A stretch of DNA of 64,000 bases from Isosphaeraceae bacterium (GCA_021324445.1 JAJPJC010000398.1:18634-82633), one strand, 5' to 3'; positions 7,010 to 16,725 are shown, counted from the first letter of the stretch. Translations and numbers: made by a program. The notes: generated by a model not told the origin, from the letters alone.

Positions 7010-9469
7010 ATGAACGCCACGAAGTCGATCGCCTCGCCGGGGTTCCGAGGCTGCGGTTCCTGGGTGGTCCTCGGGATTGGCCTGGTCGCGCTGGGCTGGT
7101 CTCTGGACGCAATCGCGGCTGCGGCGGACGGCCAGCCAGCAAGGCTCGACCTGCGCCGGGCCGTGGTCGTGGCGCCGCCGGGCCTCTCGGGGCCAGAGCG
7201 AAAGGCCGTCACCATGCTGGTCGAGGAAGTGGCGCGGCGGAGCCGCCTGGATTGGGAAGTCCGCTCGAGCTGGCCCGAGGGGGCGGCCCGCCCCGTGGTC
7301 CTGGTCGGTTCGGTGGCTGCCGTCACGCCGATGGCTTCCCGGCTGGCCGGGGTGCCGGAGGCCGCCGCGGTTGCGGGTCGACCCGAGGGATTCCGGATCT
7401 GGACGCAGGAACATGGGCCCGCCGTCATCGTGCTGGGCAATGACGCGCGCGGTGTGCTCTTCGGCGTCGGACGATTGCTGCGCGAGCTGCGCATGGAGCG
7501 CGATCGCGTCGGGCTCCCCGCGGCCTTCCAGATCGCCAGTGCCCCGCGCTATCCGGTCCGCGGCCACCAGATGGGCTATCGCCCCAAGACCAACTCCTAT
7601 GACGGCTGGGACATCCCCCAGTGGGAGCAGGCCATCCGCGACCTGGCGGTCTTCGGCACCAACATCGTGGAATTGATCCCGCCCCGGTCGGACGATGCGC
7701 CCGACAGCCCGCACTTCCCGCGCCCGCCCATGGAGATGATGATCACCCTGTCGCGGCTCCTCGACGAGTATGGCCTCGACGTGGGTATCTGGTATCCGGC
7801 GATCGAAGGCGATTATGGTGATTCCCACGTCGTGCAGGCGACATTGGCGGCCTGGGATGACGTGTTCCGGAAGCTGCCGCGAGTCGACGCGGTCTTTGTC
7901 CCGGGCGGCGATCCCGGTCATTCCCGGCCGCGCGACCTGATGCCGTTCCTCGAGCGCGCGGCGGAAGTCCTGCACCGGTCGCACCCCAAGGCCGGGATCT
8001 GGGTGTCGACCCAGGGTTTCGACCGGTCCTGGCACGAGGAGTTCGTGGCGATCGTCCGGACCCGGCCGCCCTGGCTGAGCGGGCTGGTCTATGGACCGCA
8101 TACCCGCGCCGATCTTGACGCCCTCCGCGCCGCGCTGCCCGAGCACACTCCCATTCGCCTCTATCCGGACATCACCCACACGATCAAGTGCCAGTTCCCG
8201 GTCGCCGATTGGGACCTGGCCTTCTACCTGACCGAGGGGCGCGAGCCGATCAATCCCCGTCCCGAGGCCTACCGGACGATCGTCCGGGCGATGGTGCCGG
8301 AGACAATCGGCTTCGTGAGTTATTCGGAAGGGTGCAACGACGACGTGAACAAGGTCGTCTGGTCGTGCCTGGGCTGGGACCCGGACGCGCGCACGATCGA
8401 CATCCTGAGGGAGTACAGCCGGTACTTCCTGGGCGCGCGCTGGGCGGACCGCTTCGCGCAGGGCTTGCTGGCCCTGGAACGGAACTGGGAGGGGCCTCTG
8501 CTGGGCAATCCCGCGATCGACGTGACGCTCCAGCAATTCCAGGACATGGAGCAGGCTGCCAACCCGCGGGAGCGCGCCAACTGGCGGTTTCAGCAAGCCC
8601 TCTATCGCGCCTACTACGATGGCTATCTCAAGGACCGCCTGAGATACGAGACCGGGCTGGAGGAGCGCGCCCTGGAGACGCTCGGTCGCGCCCGAGAGCT
8701 GGGCTCGATCCTGGCCATGGACCGCGCGGAAACCCTGCTCGACCGGGCCGTGACCGACCCGATCGCGACGGCCCGGCGCGCTCGCGTCGGCGAGCTGGCC
8801 GCCGCCCTGTTTCAGAGCATCCACATGCAACTGAGCGTGACGCGCTATCAGGCCATCGGCGAGGAGCGGGGCGCGAACCTCGACGCGATCGACGCGCCCC
8901 TGAACAACCGGGTCTGGCTGAAACAGCGGTTCGCGGCGATCCGCGCGCTGCCCAGCGAGCCCGATCGGCTGGCCGCCCTGGCGGCGATGGTCCGCCGCGC
9001 CGACCCGGGTCCTGGGGGATTCTACGACGCTCCCGGCGACCCGCGGCGGCGCCCGCACCTCGTCCCGGGTCCGGGGCTCCAGCGCGATCCCATGCTCCGC
9101 CTCACGCGCATCGGGTTCCACAAGCGCCCCGATTGGCCCTTGTTCTGGTGCCGCTTCGCCGAGAGCCTCTATGATGCACCCTTGCGAATGCGCTACTCGG
9201 ACCTCGATCCGGAGGCCGCTTACCGCGTCCGGGTGGTTTATTCGGGTGACCGGTTCGACACGCGGGTCCGCCTGACCGCCGACGGCCAGGTAGTTCATCC
9301 CCTGCTCCCCAAGCCCGATCCGGTCCGCCCCGTCGAGTTCGATGTCCCGCGTGGCGCAACCGCCGATGGGACGCTCGAGCTGGTCTGGACCCAGGAGCCA
9401 GGGCGCGGCGGCAACGGTCGCGGATGCCAGGTCGCCGAGGTCTGGCTGATCCGGGCGCGGGAGCCCTGA
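7010..9469 (+). CDS. Secreted glycoside hydrolase-like protein (GH20/GH67 N-terminal domain plus TIM barrel)
   Basis: 819 residues from the ATG at 7010, preceded by AAAGG and beginning a signal peptide (hydrophobic residues about 18-38). Residues about 50-170 look like the alpha/beta domain found at the N-terminus of GH20 hexosaminidases and GH67 alpha-glucuronidases (VVAPPGLSGPERKA, then VIVLGNDARGVLFGVGRLLR). A TIM barrel-like region follows (YPVRGHQMGYRPKTNSYDGW, TNIVELIPPRSDD, GLDVGIWYP, VDAVFVPGGDPGH). A helical domain and a C-terminal beta segment complete it. The MFS carrier starts 13 bp downstream, so a glycan-degradation/uptake pair is likely. Catalytic residues cannot be assigned with confidence. 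Confidence 0.65.
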   Translation: MNATKSIASPGFRGCGSWVVLGIGLVALGWSLDAIAAAADGQPARLDLRRAVVVAPPGLSGPERKAVTMLVEEVARRSRLDWEVRSSWPEGAARPVVLVGSVAAVTPMASRLAGVPEAAAVAGRPEGFRIWTQEHGPAVIVLGNDARGVLFGVGRLLRELRMERDRVGLPAAFQIASAPRYPVRGHQMGYRPKTNSYDGWDIPQWEQAIRDLAVFGTNIVELIPPRSDDAPDSPHFPRPPMEMMITLSRLLDEYGLDVGIWYPAIEGDYGDSHVVQATLAAWDDVFRKLPRVDAVFVPGGDPGHSRPRDLMPFLERAAEVLHRSHPKAGIWVSTQGFDRSWHEEFVAIVRTRPPWLSGLVYGPHTRADLDALRAALPEHTPIRLYPDITHTIKCQFPVADWDLAFYLTEGREPINPRPEAYRTIVRAMVPETIGFVSYSEGCNDDVNKVVWSCLGWDPDARTIDILREYSRYFLGARWADRFAQGLLALERNWEGPLLGNPAIDVTLQQFQDMEQAANPRERANWRFQQALYRAYYDGYLKDRLRYETGLEERALETLGRARELGSILAMDRAETLLDRAVTDPIATARRARVGELAAALFQSIHMQLSVTRYQAIGEERGANLDAIDAPLNNRVWLKQRFAAIRALPSEPDRLAALAAMVRRADPGPGGFYDAPGDPRRRPHLVPGPGLQRDPMLRLTRIGFHKRPDWPLFWCRFAESLYDAPLRMRYSDLDPEAAYRVRVVYSGDRFDTRVRLTADGQVVHPLLPKPDPVRPVEFDVPRGATADGTLELVWTQEPGRGGNGRGCQVAEVWLIRAREP

Positions 9470-9482
9470 GCTGGGAGATCCC

Positions 9483-10829
9483 ATGAACGAGCATCGCCTG
9501 GATTCGGAATTTGCGACGAGCAGCCTGGAAGCGGGTCTCGACCTGGAACGCCCGACCTGGGTCCGTTACCAGGTCCTGGCGGCGGCGTGCATCCTGGCCG
9601 TGATCACGTACATCCACCGGGTGGGCTTCGCGACGGCCTCGGCCGAGTTCAAGACCGTGATGGGCCTGAGCGATACCCACATCGGCTGGCTGATGGCCGC
9701 ATTCATGATCGGCTACGGCCTCTTCGAGATGCCCTGGGGGCTGCTCGGCGACCGGCTGGGCGTGCGCAACATCCTGGCGGCCATCATCCTGGGTGGCTCG
9801 ACGCTCACCGCCGGCTTGGCCCTGGTCGGGCTGTTCCCGCGCGCGGTGCTGCTGGTCGTCGCGGTGTTGCTGGTGCTGCGCTTCTCCTTCGGGGTCTTCC
9901 AGGCGGGGACCTTCCCGGCGATCTCGCGGATGATGGCCGACTGGATGCCGACGACCGAGCGGGGCTCGGCCCAGGGGGCGGTCTGGATGTCCAGCCGGGT
10001 CGGCGGCTTCCTGGCTCCGCTGATCATCGTCGGGCTGTTCCGAGCCATGGGCGACTGGAAGATGCCGCTGGTGCTGGTCGCCGGCCTGGGCTTCCTCTGG
10101 TGTGCGGTGTTCTGGCCGTGGTTCCGCAACCGCCCGGAGGAGATGCCGCAGGTCAATCGGCAGGAGCGGAAGCGGATCGAAGCCGGCCGGATGGTCCTCT
10201 CTCCGCCCAGCCATGGCTCGGTCCCCTGGTCGGGGATGGCGCGGTCGCTGAGCGTCTGGTCCCTCTGCCTGATGTACGGCTTCCTGGGCTTCAGCGGCAA
10301 CTTCTACCTGACGCTCTTGCCGACGTACCTGAGGAATCACCGGCACCTCGACGCGGTGACCACGAGCTGGCTGACGTCGCTGCCATTTGCCTTCGGGGTG
10401 GCGGCTTGCTTCGCGGGCGGGTGGTTCTCCGACGCGATCATCCGGCGGTGGGGGAAGCGCTGGGGCCGCCGGATCGTCGGCGCGACGGGCTTGAGCCTCG
10501 CCGGCGCGGCGATTGTGACCGTGCCCTGGGTCGAGAACGTGGTGGCCCTGGGCGTCCTCCTGGTCCTGACTTTCTTCGGTAACGATCTGGCCATGGCGCC
10601 GGCCTGGGCGGCCGCCGCCGACATCGGCGAGCGCCATGCCGGCGTGCTCTCCGGCGCCATGAACATGACGGCCAGCTTCCTGGCGGCCGTCGAGGCGTTG
10701 CTGCTCTCCCGCCTCCTCGACGCCCATTACCTGGTGGCCCCCTTCGTCATCCTGGCGGGCAGCTACGCCCTGGGCACCCTGTCCTGGATGGGCGTCGACG
10801 TCCGGCGGACGTTGGCGGAGTCCCCGTGA
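9483..10829 (+). CDS. MFS transporter, anion:cation symporter (ACS)-like
   Basis: 448 residues with about 12 transmembrane helices. The first loop carries the family signature around GLLGDRLGVRN and the first helix has ITYIHRVGFATA, as in the ACS family whose members import hexuronates, glucarate, sialate and other organic anions. The start is the ATG at 9483, 13 bp after the glycosidase stop and preceded by a GGGAG motif, so the two are probably one transcript. The likely role is import of the sugar acid or monosaccharide released by the upstream hydrolase. The actual substrate cannot be read from sequence. Confidence 0.85.
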   Translation: MNEHRLDSEFATSSLEAGLDLERPTWVRYQVLAAACILAVITYIHRVGFATASAEFKTVMGLSDTHIGWLMAAFMIGYGLFEMPWGLLGDRLGVRNILAAIILGGSTLTAGLALVGLFPRAVLLVVAVLLVLRFSFGVFQAGTFPAISRMMADWMPTTERGSAQGAVWMSSRVGGFLAPLIIVGLFRAMGDWKMPLVLVAGLGFLWCAVFWPWFRNRPEEMPQVNRQERKRIEAGRMVLSPPSHGSVPWSGMARSLSVWSLCLMYGFLGFSGNFYLTLLPTYLRNHRHLDAVTTSWLTSLPFAFGVAACFAGGWFSDAIIRRWGKRWGRRIVGATGLSLAGAAIVTVPWVENVVALGVLLVLTFFGNDLAMAPAWAAAADIGERHAGVLSGAMNMTASFLAAVEALLLSRLLDAHYLVAPFVILAGSYALGTLSWMGVDVRRTLAESP

Positions 10830-11159
10830 TCGGGCGGCCCCAGCCGTTGGTCAGGGACCAATCCAGTTGCGTCGCCAGCAGGGGCTGCGCATAATGAACA
10901 CATTCGGCCAGCCCTCGTAGAAGCAGGATAGCCAACCGAGTCCGAGGGCTGCGCGGCTTGCCGTCTCGCGCCGGGGAACCCCCGCGGCCATCGGCCGGTC
11001 CCCTCTTGACCGTGCCACGAAGCTCGGATGCAGGCGGGGATGAGAGCGTCGGTCACGAGACGATCCACAAGCCAACGTCGGTCAGGCCCGGCCTGACGCG
11101 CATCCATGGTCAGGCGCAAACGCCCGACCGAGTGGGAATCAGCGGAGGATTGCACCGGT
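10830..11159. other. 330-bp intergenic region with two REP-like hairpins
   Basis: No supported gene. Short open frames exist on both strands but lack a ribosome site and normal codon use. At 11081-11097 lies GTCAGGCCCGGCCTGAC and at 11108-11129 a degenerate GTCAGGCGCAAACGCCCGAC, both relatives of the hairpin repeat at 1111 and 14963. A GGAGG near 11145 serves the ABC ATPase that begins at 11160. I see no clear promoter. Confidence 0.6.
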
Positions 11160-11888
11160 ATGTCCACGCCCGTCATGATCGAAGCCGATGGGCTCTGCAA
11201 ACAGTTCGGGTCCTTTCTGGCAGTGCGGGACGTCTCGTTTTCCATCCCCAGGGGACAGGTTGTGGCCTTCCTCGGCCCCAACGGCGCGGGCAAGACCACC
11301 ACCATGCGCCTGCTCACCGGTTTCGTCGCACCCACGCATGGGACGGCCCGGATCGCCGGCATCGACGTCCAGACGGATCGGATCGCCGCGGCCGAACACC
11401 TCGGCTACCTGCCCGAGAACGGGCCCCTCTATCCGGACATGACGCCGTTGAGCCTGCTCCACTTCTTCGGGGAGGCGCGGGGGATGTCCCACGACCGGCT
11501 CCGTGACCGCACCGACGCCGTCATCGGGCTGTGCGGTTTGGAATCGGTCGCCCACAAGCCGATCGGCAAGCTCTCCAAGGGATACCGCCAACGGGTCTCC
11601 ATGGCCCAAGCCTTATTGCACGACCCCGAGGTCCTGATCATGGACGAGCCCACCAGCGGGCTGGATCCCAACCAGATTCGCGGCGTCCGCCAGTTGATCC
11701 GCGACCTGGGCCGGTCCAAGACCATCATGGTCTCGACCCACATCCTGCAAGAGGTCGAGCCGGTCGCCGACCGGGTCCTGTTCATCCATGACGGCAAGAT
11801 TGTCTTCGACGGCGAGCCGGGGCAACTGGCCAGTCGCAACGGCAACCTCGAACAGGCTTTCTACCATCTGACCGAGCAGCCGGTCTGA
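11160..11888 (+). CDS. ABC transporter ATPase, GldA/CcmA-like
   Basis: 242 residues from the ATG at 11160, chosen over an upstream in-frame ATG because a GGAGG lies about ten bases before it. The Walker A motif is GPNGAGKTT (residues 39-47, Lys45), the ABC signature is LSKGYRQRVSMAQALLHDP, and Walker B is VLIMDEPTSGLDPNQ with the catalytic Glu. The length and the sequence after Walker B (IRGVRQLIRDLG, TIMVSTHILQEVE) match ATPases of the gliding-type GldA group. The fused permease follows 223 bp later, and the three-gene order ATPase, permease-GldG, DUF4340 is a recurring module. It energises transport or mechanical work at the membrane; the substrate is unknown. Confidence 0.9.
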   Translation: MSTPVMIEADGLCKQFGSFLAVRDVSFSIPRGQVVAFLGPNGAGKTTTMRLLTGFVAPTHGTARIAGIDVQTDRIAAAEHLGYLPENGPLYPDMTPLSLLHFFGEARGMSHDRLRDRTDAVIGLCGLESVAHKPIGKLSKGYRQRVSMAQALLHDPEVLIMDEPTSGLDPNQIRGVRQLIRDLGRSKTIMVSTHILQEVEPVADRVLFIHDGKIVFDGEPGQLASRNGNLEQAFYHLTEQPV

Positions 11889-12111
11889 GCCGGCCAGCGC
11901 GGTGGACACCCTGCGGCCCGGGACCAGACGGAAACGCGACCCTGGTCGCGGAGGGGGGACCGGAGACGATCGACTCGGACTGTTCGGGGAGGGCCGGGGG
12001 CGGTGCTCGCGGTGGTGCGATCCGCCCGAGCTGACCCGGATCCGTGGACCAGGGTGCTCCTGCGAAGGGAGCACGCCCATCATCGAGCACGAGAACGAGA
12101 GGATACCTGCG

Positions 12112-14949
12112 GTGACCACGCTTGAAACCCAACCGACCAGCAAAGAGCGGGTGAGCTCGCTTCCCCGCGCCGGCCGGCCTCGGCCGTTCCGCCCTCACGT
12201 GATCTGGGCGGTCTTCAAGCGCAACTTCCAGAGCTACTTCAGCAACCCGGCCGGGTATGTCTTCATTACCCTGTTCGTGTTCATCAGCTCGTGCGTGGCG
12301 TTCTGGCAGGACGTGTTCTTCACCAACAACCTGGCGAACCTCGATCAGCTCAACCGGTACATGCCGTACCTGCTGTTGTTCTTCATCCCGGCGATTACCA
12401 TGAGCTCCTGGGCCGACGAGCGGCGACAGGGGACCGACGAGCTGCTCTTGACCCTCCCCGCCCACGACCTGGATGTCGTCCTGGGCAAGTACCTGGCGGC
12501 GCTGGGCATCTACACGGTGGCCCTGGTCTTCTCGCTCTCGCACCTGGTCATCCTCGAGACCCTGGGATCGCCGGATCTCGGGGTGGTGTGGTCGACCTAC
12601 CTGGGCTACTGGCTGATGGGGGTGTTGCTGATCGCGGTGGGCATGGTCGCCTCGCTGCTGTCCTCGAACGTCACGGTGGCCTTCATCCTGGGCGCGCTGT
12701 TCTGTTCGGTGCCGATCTTCCTGAGCTTCGTCGGCTCCCCCACGCTGGAATTCATTCTGAGGGGCTCGGGTCTCCGCTTCCTCGCGACGACGTTCCTGGG
12801 CGCCTCCGGCCCGACGGCCGGTGACCAGATGGGGCGGCTGGTGGAGGAGTGGTCGGTCCCGGCGCAGTTCCAGGATTTCGGGACGGGAGTGGTCACGCTC
12901 TCCGGCCTGTTTTACTTCCTCGGCCTGGCCGCGGCGATGCTCTACCTGAACATGGTGCTGCTGGCCCGCCGGCACTGGGCCGGCGGTGAGGCCAGTCGCA
13001 ATCGCTGGCTCCATTCGGTGGTCCGGTTCGCGGCGGTGCTCCTGGCCTTGTTCAGCCTGACGATCATGATCGACCGGCTGGGTGTCCGGGCCGACGCCAG
13101 TGCCGAGAAGCTGCACACCCTGTCGCGGCAGTCGCTCGACCTGATCCAGCAGATCCCCAACGACCGGCCGGTCCTGATCCAGGCCTATTACAGCCCGGAA
13201 GTCCCGCGCGAGTTCGTCGAGACCAAGGCCGACCTCCTGGGCCTGCTCAAGGAATATGCGGCGCGGAGCGGCGGCAAGATCCAGTTGAACCTGGTGCCGA
13301 CGGAGCTTTACTCCGAGGAGGCTCGCGACGCGGAGAAGCGGTTCGGGATCGAGCCGCGCCGGGTCTTCACCGCCGATCAGGCCCGCCAGATGGCCGCCGA
13401 GGTCTTCCTGGGCGTGGCGTTCACTTCGGGCCTGGAAGAGGTGGTGATTCCCTTCTTCGATCGCGGCCTGCCGGTGGAGTACGAGCTCACCCGGTCGATC
13501 CGGGTCGTGTCGCGAAGCGGGCGGAAGAAGGTCGGCATCCTCAACACCGACGCGCGCATGATGGGCGGCTTCGACATGCGCAACTTCAGCCAGACCCCGG
13601 AGTGGTCGATCGTCACCGAACTGAAGAAGCAGTACGACGTCAGCTCGGTCGCGCCCGATTCGTCGGTCCCCGGCGACATCAACGTGCTGCTGGTCGCGCA
13701 GCCCTCGTCGCTGACCCAGCGGCAGATCGACAACCTGACCGAGTACATCAAGAAGGGCGGGGCCGCCCTCTTGTTCCTCGACCCGCTGCCGGCGGACAAC
13801 CCCTCGATCTCGCCCGAGCTGCCCAAGATGCCGCCGGGCGGCCCCTTCGGCGGCGGGCCGCCACCGGAGCCCAAGGGGAACCTCCGGCCGCTGCTGGACC
13901 TGGTCGGCATCGAGTGGCCCTCAGCCGACATCGTCTGGAATGGGTACAATCCTCATCCCCAGCTCGAGCTGCCCCCCGAGATCGTCTTCATTGGCCGGGG
14001 CAGCGGCGAGGCCGATGCGTTCAACCCCGAGCAGTCGGCCAGCTCCGGGCTCCAGGAGGTGGTGATGCTCTTCCCGGGCTTGCTCCGCTCGCGGATCGGC
14101 GCGGCCGGCCCCGCGTTCACCCCCTTGCTCCGGACCAGCCGCCTGGGCGGTACCCTGCTCTGGAGCGAGGTCGTCCAGCAGGGCTTCATGGGGATCTCGG
14201 GATTCAACCCGCGCCGGCGCCACCTCCGCACCGGCGAGAGCTATACCGTGGCCGCCCGCATCACCGGGACCGTGCCGGCCGAGCCCAAGCCGGCCAAGAA
14301 GGCCGCGGAGGCGGCCAAGAAGAAGGATGAGGCGCCGCCGGCGAAGCTCAACGTGATCGCCATCGCCGACCTGGATTTGATCGGCGAACAGTTCTTCGAA
14401 CTGCGGCGGAACAAGTTCCAGAACCTCGAGTTCGACAACATCCCATTCGTCCTCAACTGCGTGGACGTTCTGGCCGGCGACGAGTCGTTCGTCGGGCTGA
14501 GGAAGAAGCGGTCCAAGCATCGCACGCTGATCGAGCTGGAGAAGCAGGCCAACCAGTTCAAGGACGAGCTCCAGGAGGAGACCAAGCGGGCGGAGAACGA
14601 GGCCCGCGACGAGCTCGACGCGGCCCAGAAGGGCTTCGACAAGCAGGTCGATGCGGTCCGCAGCCGCACCGACCTGGACGAGCGGACCAAGGAGATCCAG
14701 CTCGCAAACCTCCAGGACGTCGCCCAGCGCCGGCTCGACGTCCGCAAGGCCATCATCGAGGACAAGAAGCAGGCGCGGATCCGCGAGAGCAAGGCCGAGT
14801 CGGAGCGGAAGATCCGCCAGATCCAGAACACCGTCCGCTTCGAGGCCGCCGCGCTGCCCCCGTTGCCGCCGCTGATCCTCGGCCTGGTCGTCTGGATCGT
14901 CCGGCTCCGCCGCGAGAATCTCGGCGCCAACCCCAAGCGGTTGGCTTGA
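12112..14949 (+). CDS. Fused ABC-2 permease (GldF-like) and GldG-like periplasmic protein
   Basis: 945 residues from the GTG at 12112, which has an AGAGG nine bases upstream; the longer frame from 11902 has an implausible N-terminus. Residues about 30-290 form a six-helix ABC-2 permease (TMSSWADERRQGTDELLLTL is typical). Residues about 310-800 resemble GldG/ABC-type auxiliary domains (AEKLHTLSRQSLDLI, then STPxxL-like Rossmann repeats, GGAALLFLDPLPADNP). A long charged coiled coil follows (about 800-905), then a C-terminal transmembrane helix (about 912-930). In Bacteroidota GldF and GldG are separate proteins, so here they are one chain. It pairs with the ATPase upstream and the DUF4340 protein downstream. 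Confidence 0.85.
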   Translation: MTTLETQPTSKERVSSLPRAGRPRPFRPHVIWAVFKRNFQSYFSNPAGYVFITLFVFISSCVAFWQDVFFTNNLANLDQLNRYMPYLLLFFIPAITMSSWADERRQGTDELLLTLPAHDLDVVLGKYLAALGIYTVALVFSLSHLVILETLGSPDLGVVWSTYLGYWLMGVLLIAVGMVASLLSSNVTVAFILGALFCSVPIFLSFVGSPTLEFILRGSGLRFLATTFLGASGPTAGDQMGRLVEEWSVPAQFQDFGTGVVTLSGLFYFLGLAAAMLYLNMVLLARRHWAGGEASRNRWLHSVVRFAAVLLALFSLTIMIDRLGVRADASAEKLHTLSRQSLDLIQQIPNDRPVLIQAYYSPEVPREFVETKADLLGLLKEYAARSGGKIQLNLVPTELYSEEARDAEKRFGIEPRRVFTADQARQMAAEVFLGVAFTSGLEEVVIPFFDRGLPVEYELTRSIRVVSRSGRKKVGILNTDARMMGGFDMRNFSQTPEWSIVTELKKQYDVSSVAPDSSVPGDINVLLVAQPSSLTQRQIDNLTEYIKKGGAALLFLDPLPADNPSISPELPKMPPGGPFGGGPPPEPKGNLRPLLDLVGIEWPSADIVWNGYNPHPQLELPPEIVFIGRGSGEADAFNPEQSASSGLQEVVMLFPGLLRSRIGAAGPAFTPLLRTSRLGGTLLWSEVVQQGFMGISGFNPRRRHLRTGESYTVAARITGTVPAEPKPAKKAAEAAKKKDEAPPAKLNVIAIADLDLIGEQFFELRRNKFQNLEFDNIPFVLNCVDVLAGDESFVGLRKKRSKHRTLIELEKQANQFKDELQEETKRAENEARDELDAAQKGFDKQVDAVRSRTDLDERTKEIQLANLQDVAQRRLDVRKAIIEDKKQARIRESKAESERKIRQIQNTVRFEAAALPPLPPLILGLVVWIVRLRRENLGANPKRLA

Positions 14950-14962
14950 GAGTAGATCTCCC

Positions 14963-15019
14963 GTAGGTCAGGCTTTCAGCCTGACGCTGCCGGTTCGTCA
15001 GGCTGAAAGCCTGACCTAG
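14963..15019. repeat. Inverted pair of GTAG-hairpin (REP-like) sequences, BIME arrangement
   Basis: 14963-14985 is GTAG plus the hairpin GTCAGGCTTTCAGCCTGAC. 14997-15019 is its reverse complement, ending CCTAG in place of CTAC. Two REP units in opposite orientation eleven bases apart resemble a BIME. The pair sits between the GldFG-like gene and the DUF4340 gene and could form a 23-bp stem or two small hairpins in the transcript. Confidence 0.75.
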
Positions 15020-15053
15020 GTCCGGGCCGGCGGAAGAGAAGAGGAACGACCGC

Positions 15054-16643
15054 ATGAACGAGCTGCTCAAGACCTTCACATTTGTCGTCGTGGCGCTGGT
15101 CCTGACCGGCGCGGCGTTCGTCACGACGCGGGACCGGACTCAGAGGAGTGCCCGGTTCGACGATCAGGGGCAATCCTTCTTCCCCGAGTTCAAGGATCCC
15201 CTGGCCTGCACGGACCTGGAGGTGGTCAGCTTCGACCCCTCGACCGCGACGGCGACGCGATTCCAGGTCAAGTGGAAGGATAAGAAGTGGGTGATCCCGT
15301 CGCACTATGATTATCCGGCCGACGCACGCGACCGGCTGTCGAAGACGGCCGCGGCGGTCATGGACCTGACCAAGGACACGATCCGTAGCGACAAGGTCGA
15401 GGACCACGAAGCGATGGGGGTCATCGACCCGCTCGACACCAAGACGACGACCCTCCAGGGGCGGGGCAAGCGGGTCACGCTCCGGGATGCGTCGGAGAAG
15501 GTCCTTGCCGACTTCATCATCGGCAACGAGGTCAAGGGCTCCGAGCGAAAAGAGGGCGGCGGCGCACAGCGTTATGTGCGCGTCCCCGACCAGAAACGCA
15601 CCTACGGCGTGAACGTCAAGGCCGACCTGTCCACCAAGTTCGCCGACTGGATCGAGACCAACCTGCTCAAGATCGACACCGGCCGCGTGCGGCGGGTCGT
15701 CTTCGACAATTACAAGCTCCAGGAAGCCCGGGACGCGCAGGGCTCCTTCCTGAGAATGGAGCGAGGCGACAAGATCACGGTCAGCCGCAAGGACTCGACC
15801 AGCCCGTGGTCGGACGTGAAATTCGAGCGCAAGGACGAGGCCGGGAAGTTGGTCACCACCGGCATCCCCGCCGGCCAGGAGCTGAACGAGGACAGGATGC
15901 GCTCGCTGATCGACGCACTGGGGGACCTCAAGATCGTGGGCGTGCGACCCAAGCCTCCGGGGCTTAAGGATCCCAACGATCCCAACCTCAAGCTGACTCT
16001 GCCGATCGTGGCCTCGCTCCAGAGCAAGGGTTTCTTCGCGACGCGCCAGGGACTCTTCTCCGACCAGGGGGACGTGATCGTCACGACCGACGAGGGGGTC
16101 GTCTACACCCTGCGATATGGCGGCCCCGTCTTCGCCACCGGTGATGAATTGACCGCCGGTGCTCCCGACGATGCCGAGAAGAAGGACGAATCCAAGAAGC
16201 CGGCCGCCAAGAAAGTCGAGCCGAAGAAGGCCGAGGGGACCCAGGAGAATCGTTTCTTGATGGTCACCGTCGCCTTCGACCCGGACATCATCCCCAAGCC
16301 GGAGAAGCCCGCGCCCAAAGCCCTCGACCCGTCGGTCATCCCCGATGATCCCTTCGCGCCGGACCCGAAGGATCCCAAGTATCAGGCCGACCAGAAGGCC
16401 GCCGAGGAGAAAGAGAAGCGCGACCAGGAGGACTATCAGAAGAAGCTCGCTGACGGCCAGAAGCGCGTCAAGGAGCTGGCCGACCGCTTCGGACCCTGGT
16501 ATTACGTCACCCCGGGCACGAGCTTCACCGCGATCAACCTGGACGCCGCCCTGCTGCTCAAGCCCAAGGGGCCCGAGGCCGCACCGGGAGCCACTCCCGG
16601 CCAATTTCCCGGCGGTGGCGGCGTGCCGCCGGCCCACCCGTAG
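15054..16643 (+). CDS. DUF4340 domain protein of the gliding-type ABC module
   Basis: 529 residues. An N-terminal transmembrane helix (about 6-24, TFTFVVVALVLTGAAFVTT) anchors a large extracytoplasmic region. It contains the DUF4340 pattern of repeated beta-alpha units with stretches such as WVIPSHYDYPADARDRLSKTA and VTLRDASEKVLADFIIG, which describe a substrate-like comparison of backbone segments. Low-complexity Lys/Ala/Pro/Glu segments occur at about 360-390 and 415-470. A GAAGAGAAGAGG stretch lies before the ATG. Proteins with this domain are regularly encoded beside GldF/GldG-like genes, and the position here agrees. Biochemical function is unknown; presumably it is the extracytoplasmic partner of the fused permease. 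Confidence 0.8.
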   Translation: MNELLKTFTFVVVALVLTGAAFVTTRDRTQRSARFDDQGQSFFPEFKDPLACTDLEVVSFDPSTATATRFQVKWKDKKWVIPSHYDYPADARDRLSKTAAAVMDLTKDTIRSDKVEDHEAMGVIDPLDTKTTTLQGRGKRVTLRDASEKVLADFIIGNEVKGSERKEGGGAQRYVRVPDQKRTYGVNVKADLSTKFADWIETNLLKIDTGRVRRVVFDNYKLQEARDAQGSFLRMERGDKITVSRKDSTSPWSDVKFERKDEAGKLVTTGIPAGQELNEDRMRSLIDALGDLKIVGVRPKPPGLKDPNDPNLKLTLPIVASLQSKGFFATRQGLFSDQGDVIVTTDEGVVYTLRYGGPVFATGDELTAGAPDDAEKKDESKKPAAKKVEPKKAEGTQENRFLMVTVAFDPDIIPKPEKPAPKALDPSVIPDDPFAPDPKDPKYQADQKAAEEKEKRDQEDYQKKLADGQKRVKELADRFGPWYYVTPGTSFTAINLDAALLLKPKGPEAAPGATPGQFPGGGGVPPAHP

Positions 16644-16725
16644 CGCACGTGATCTGGGGTGCGTGGCGCGGCCGGGCCGGTCCAATTGGGTCGCACCACG
16701 CACCACGATTCAGGAGACGCGAACG

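Noticed and set aside
11782..13116. Long minus-strand frame over the ABC permease
   Set aside because: Gln/Arg/His-rich shadow of a transmembrane-coding sequence.
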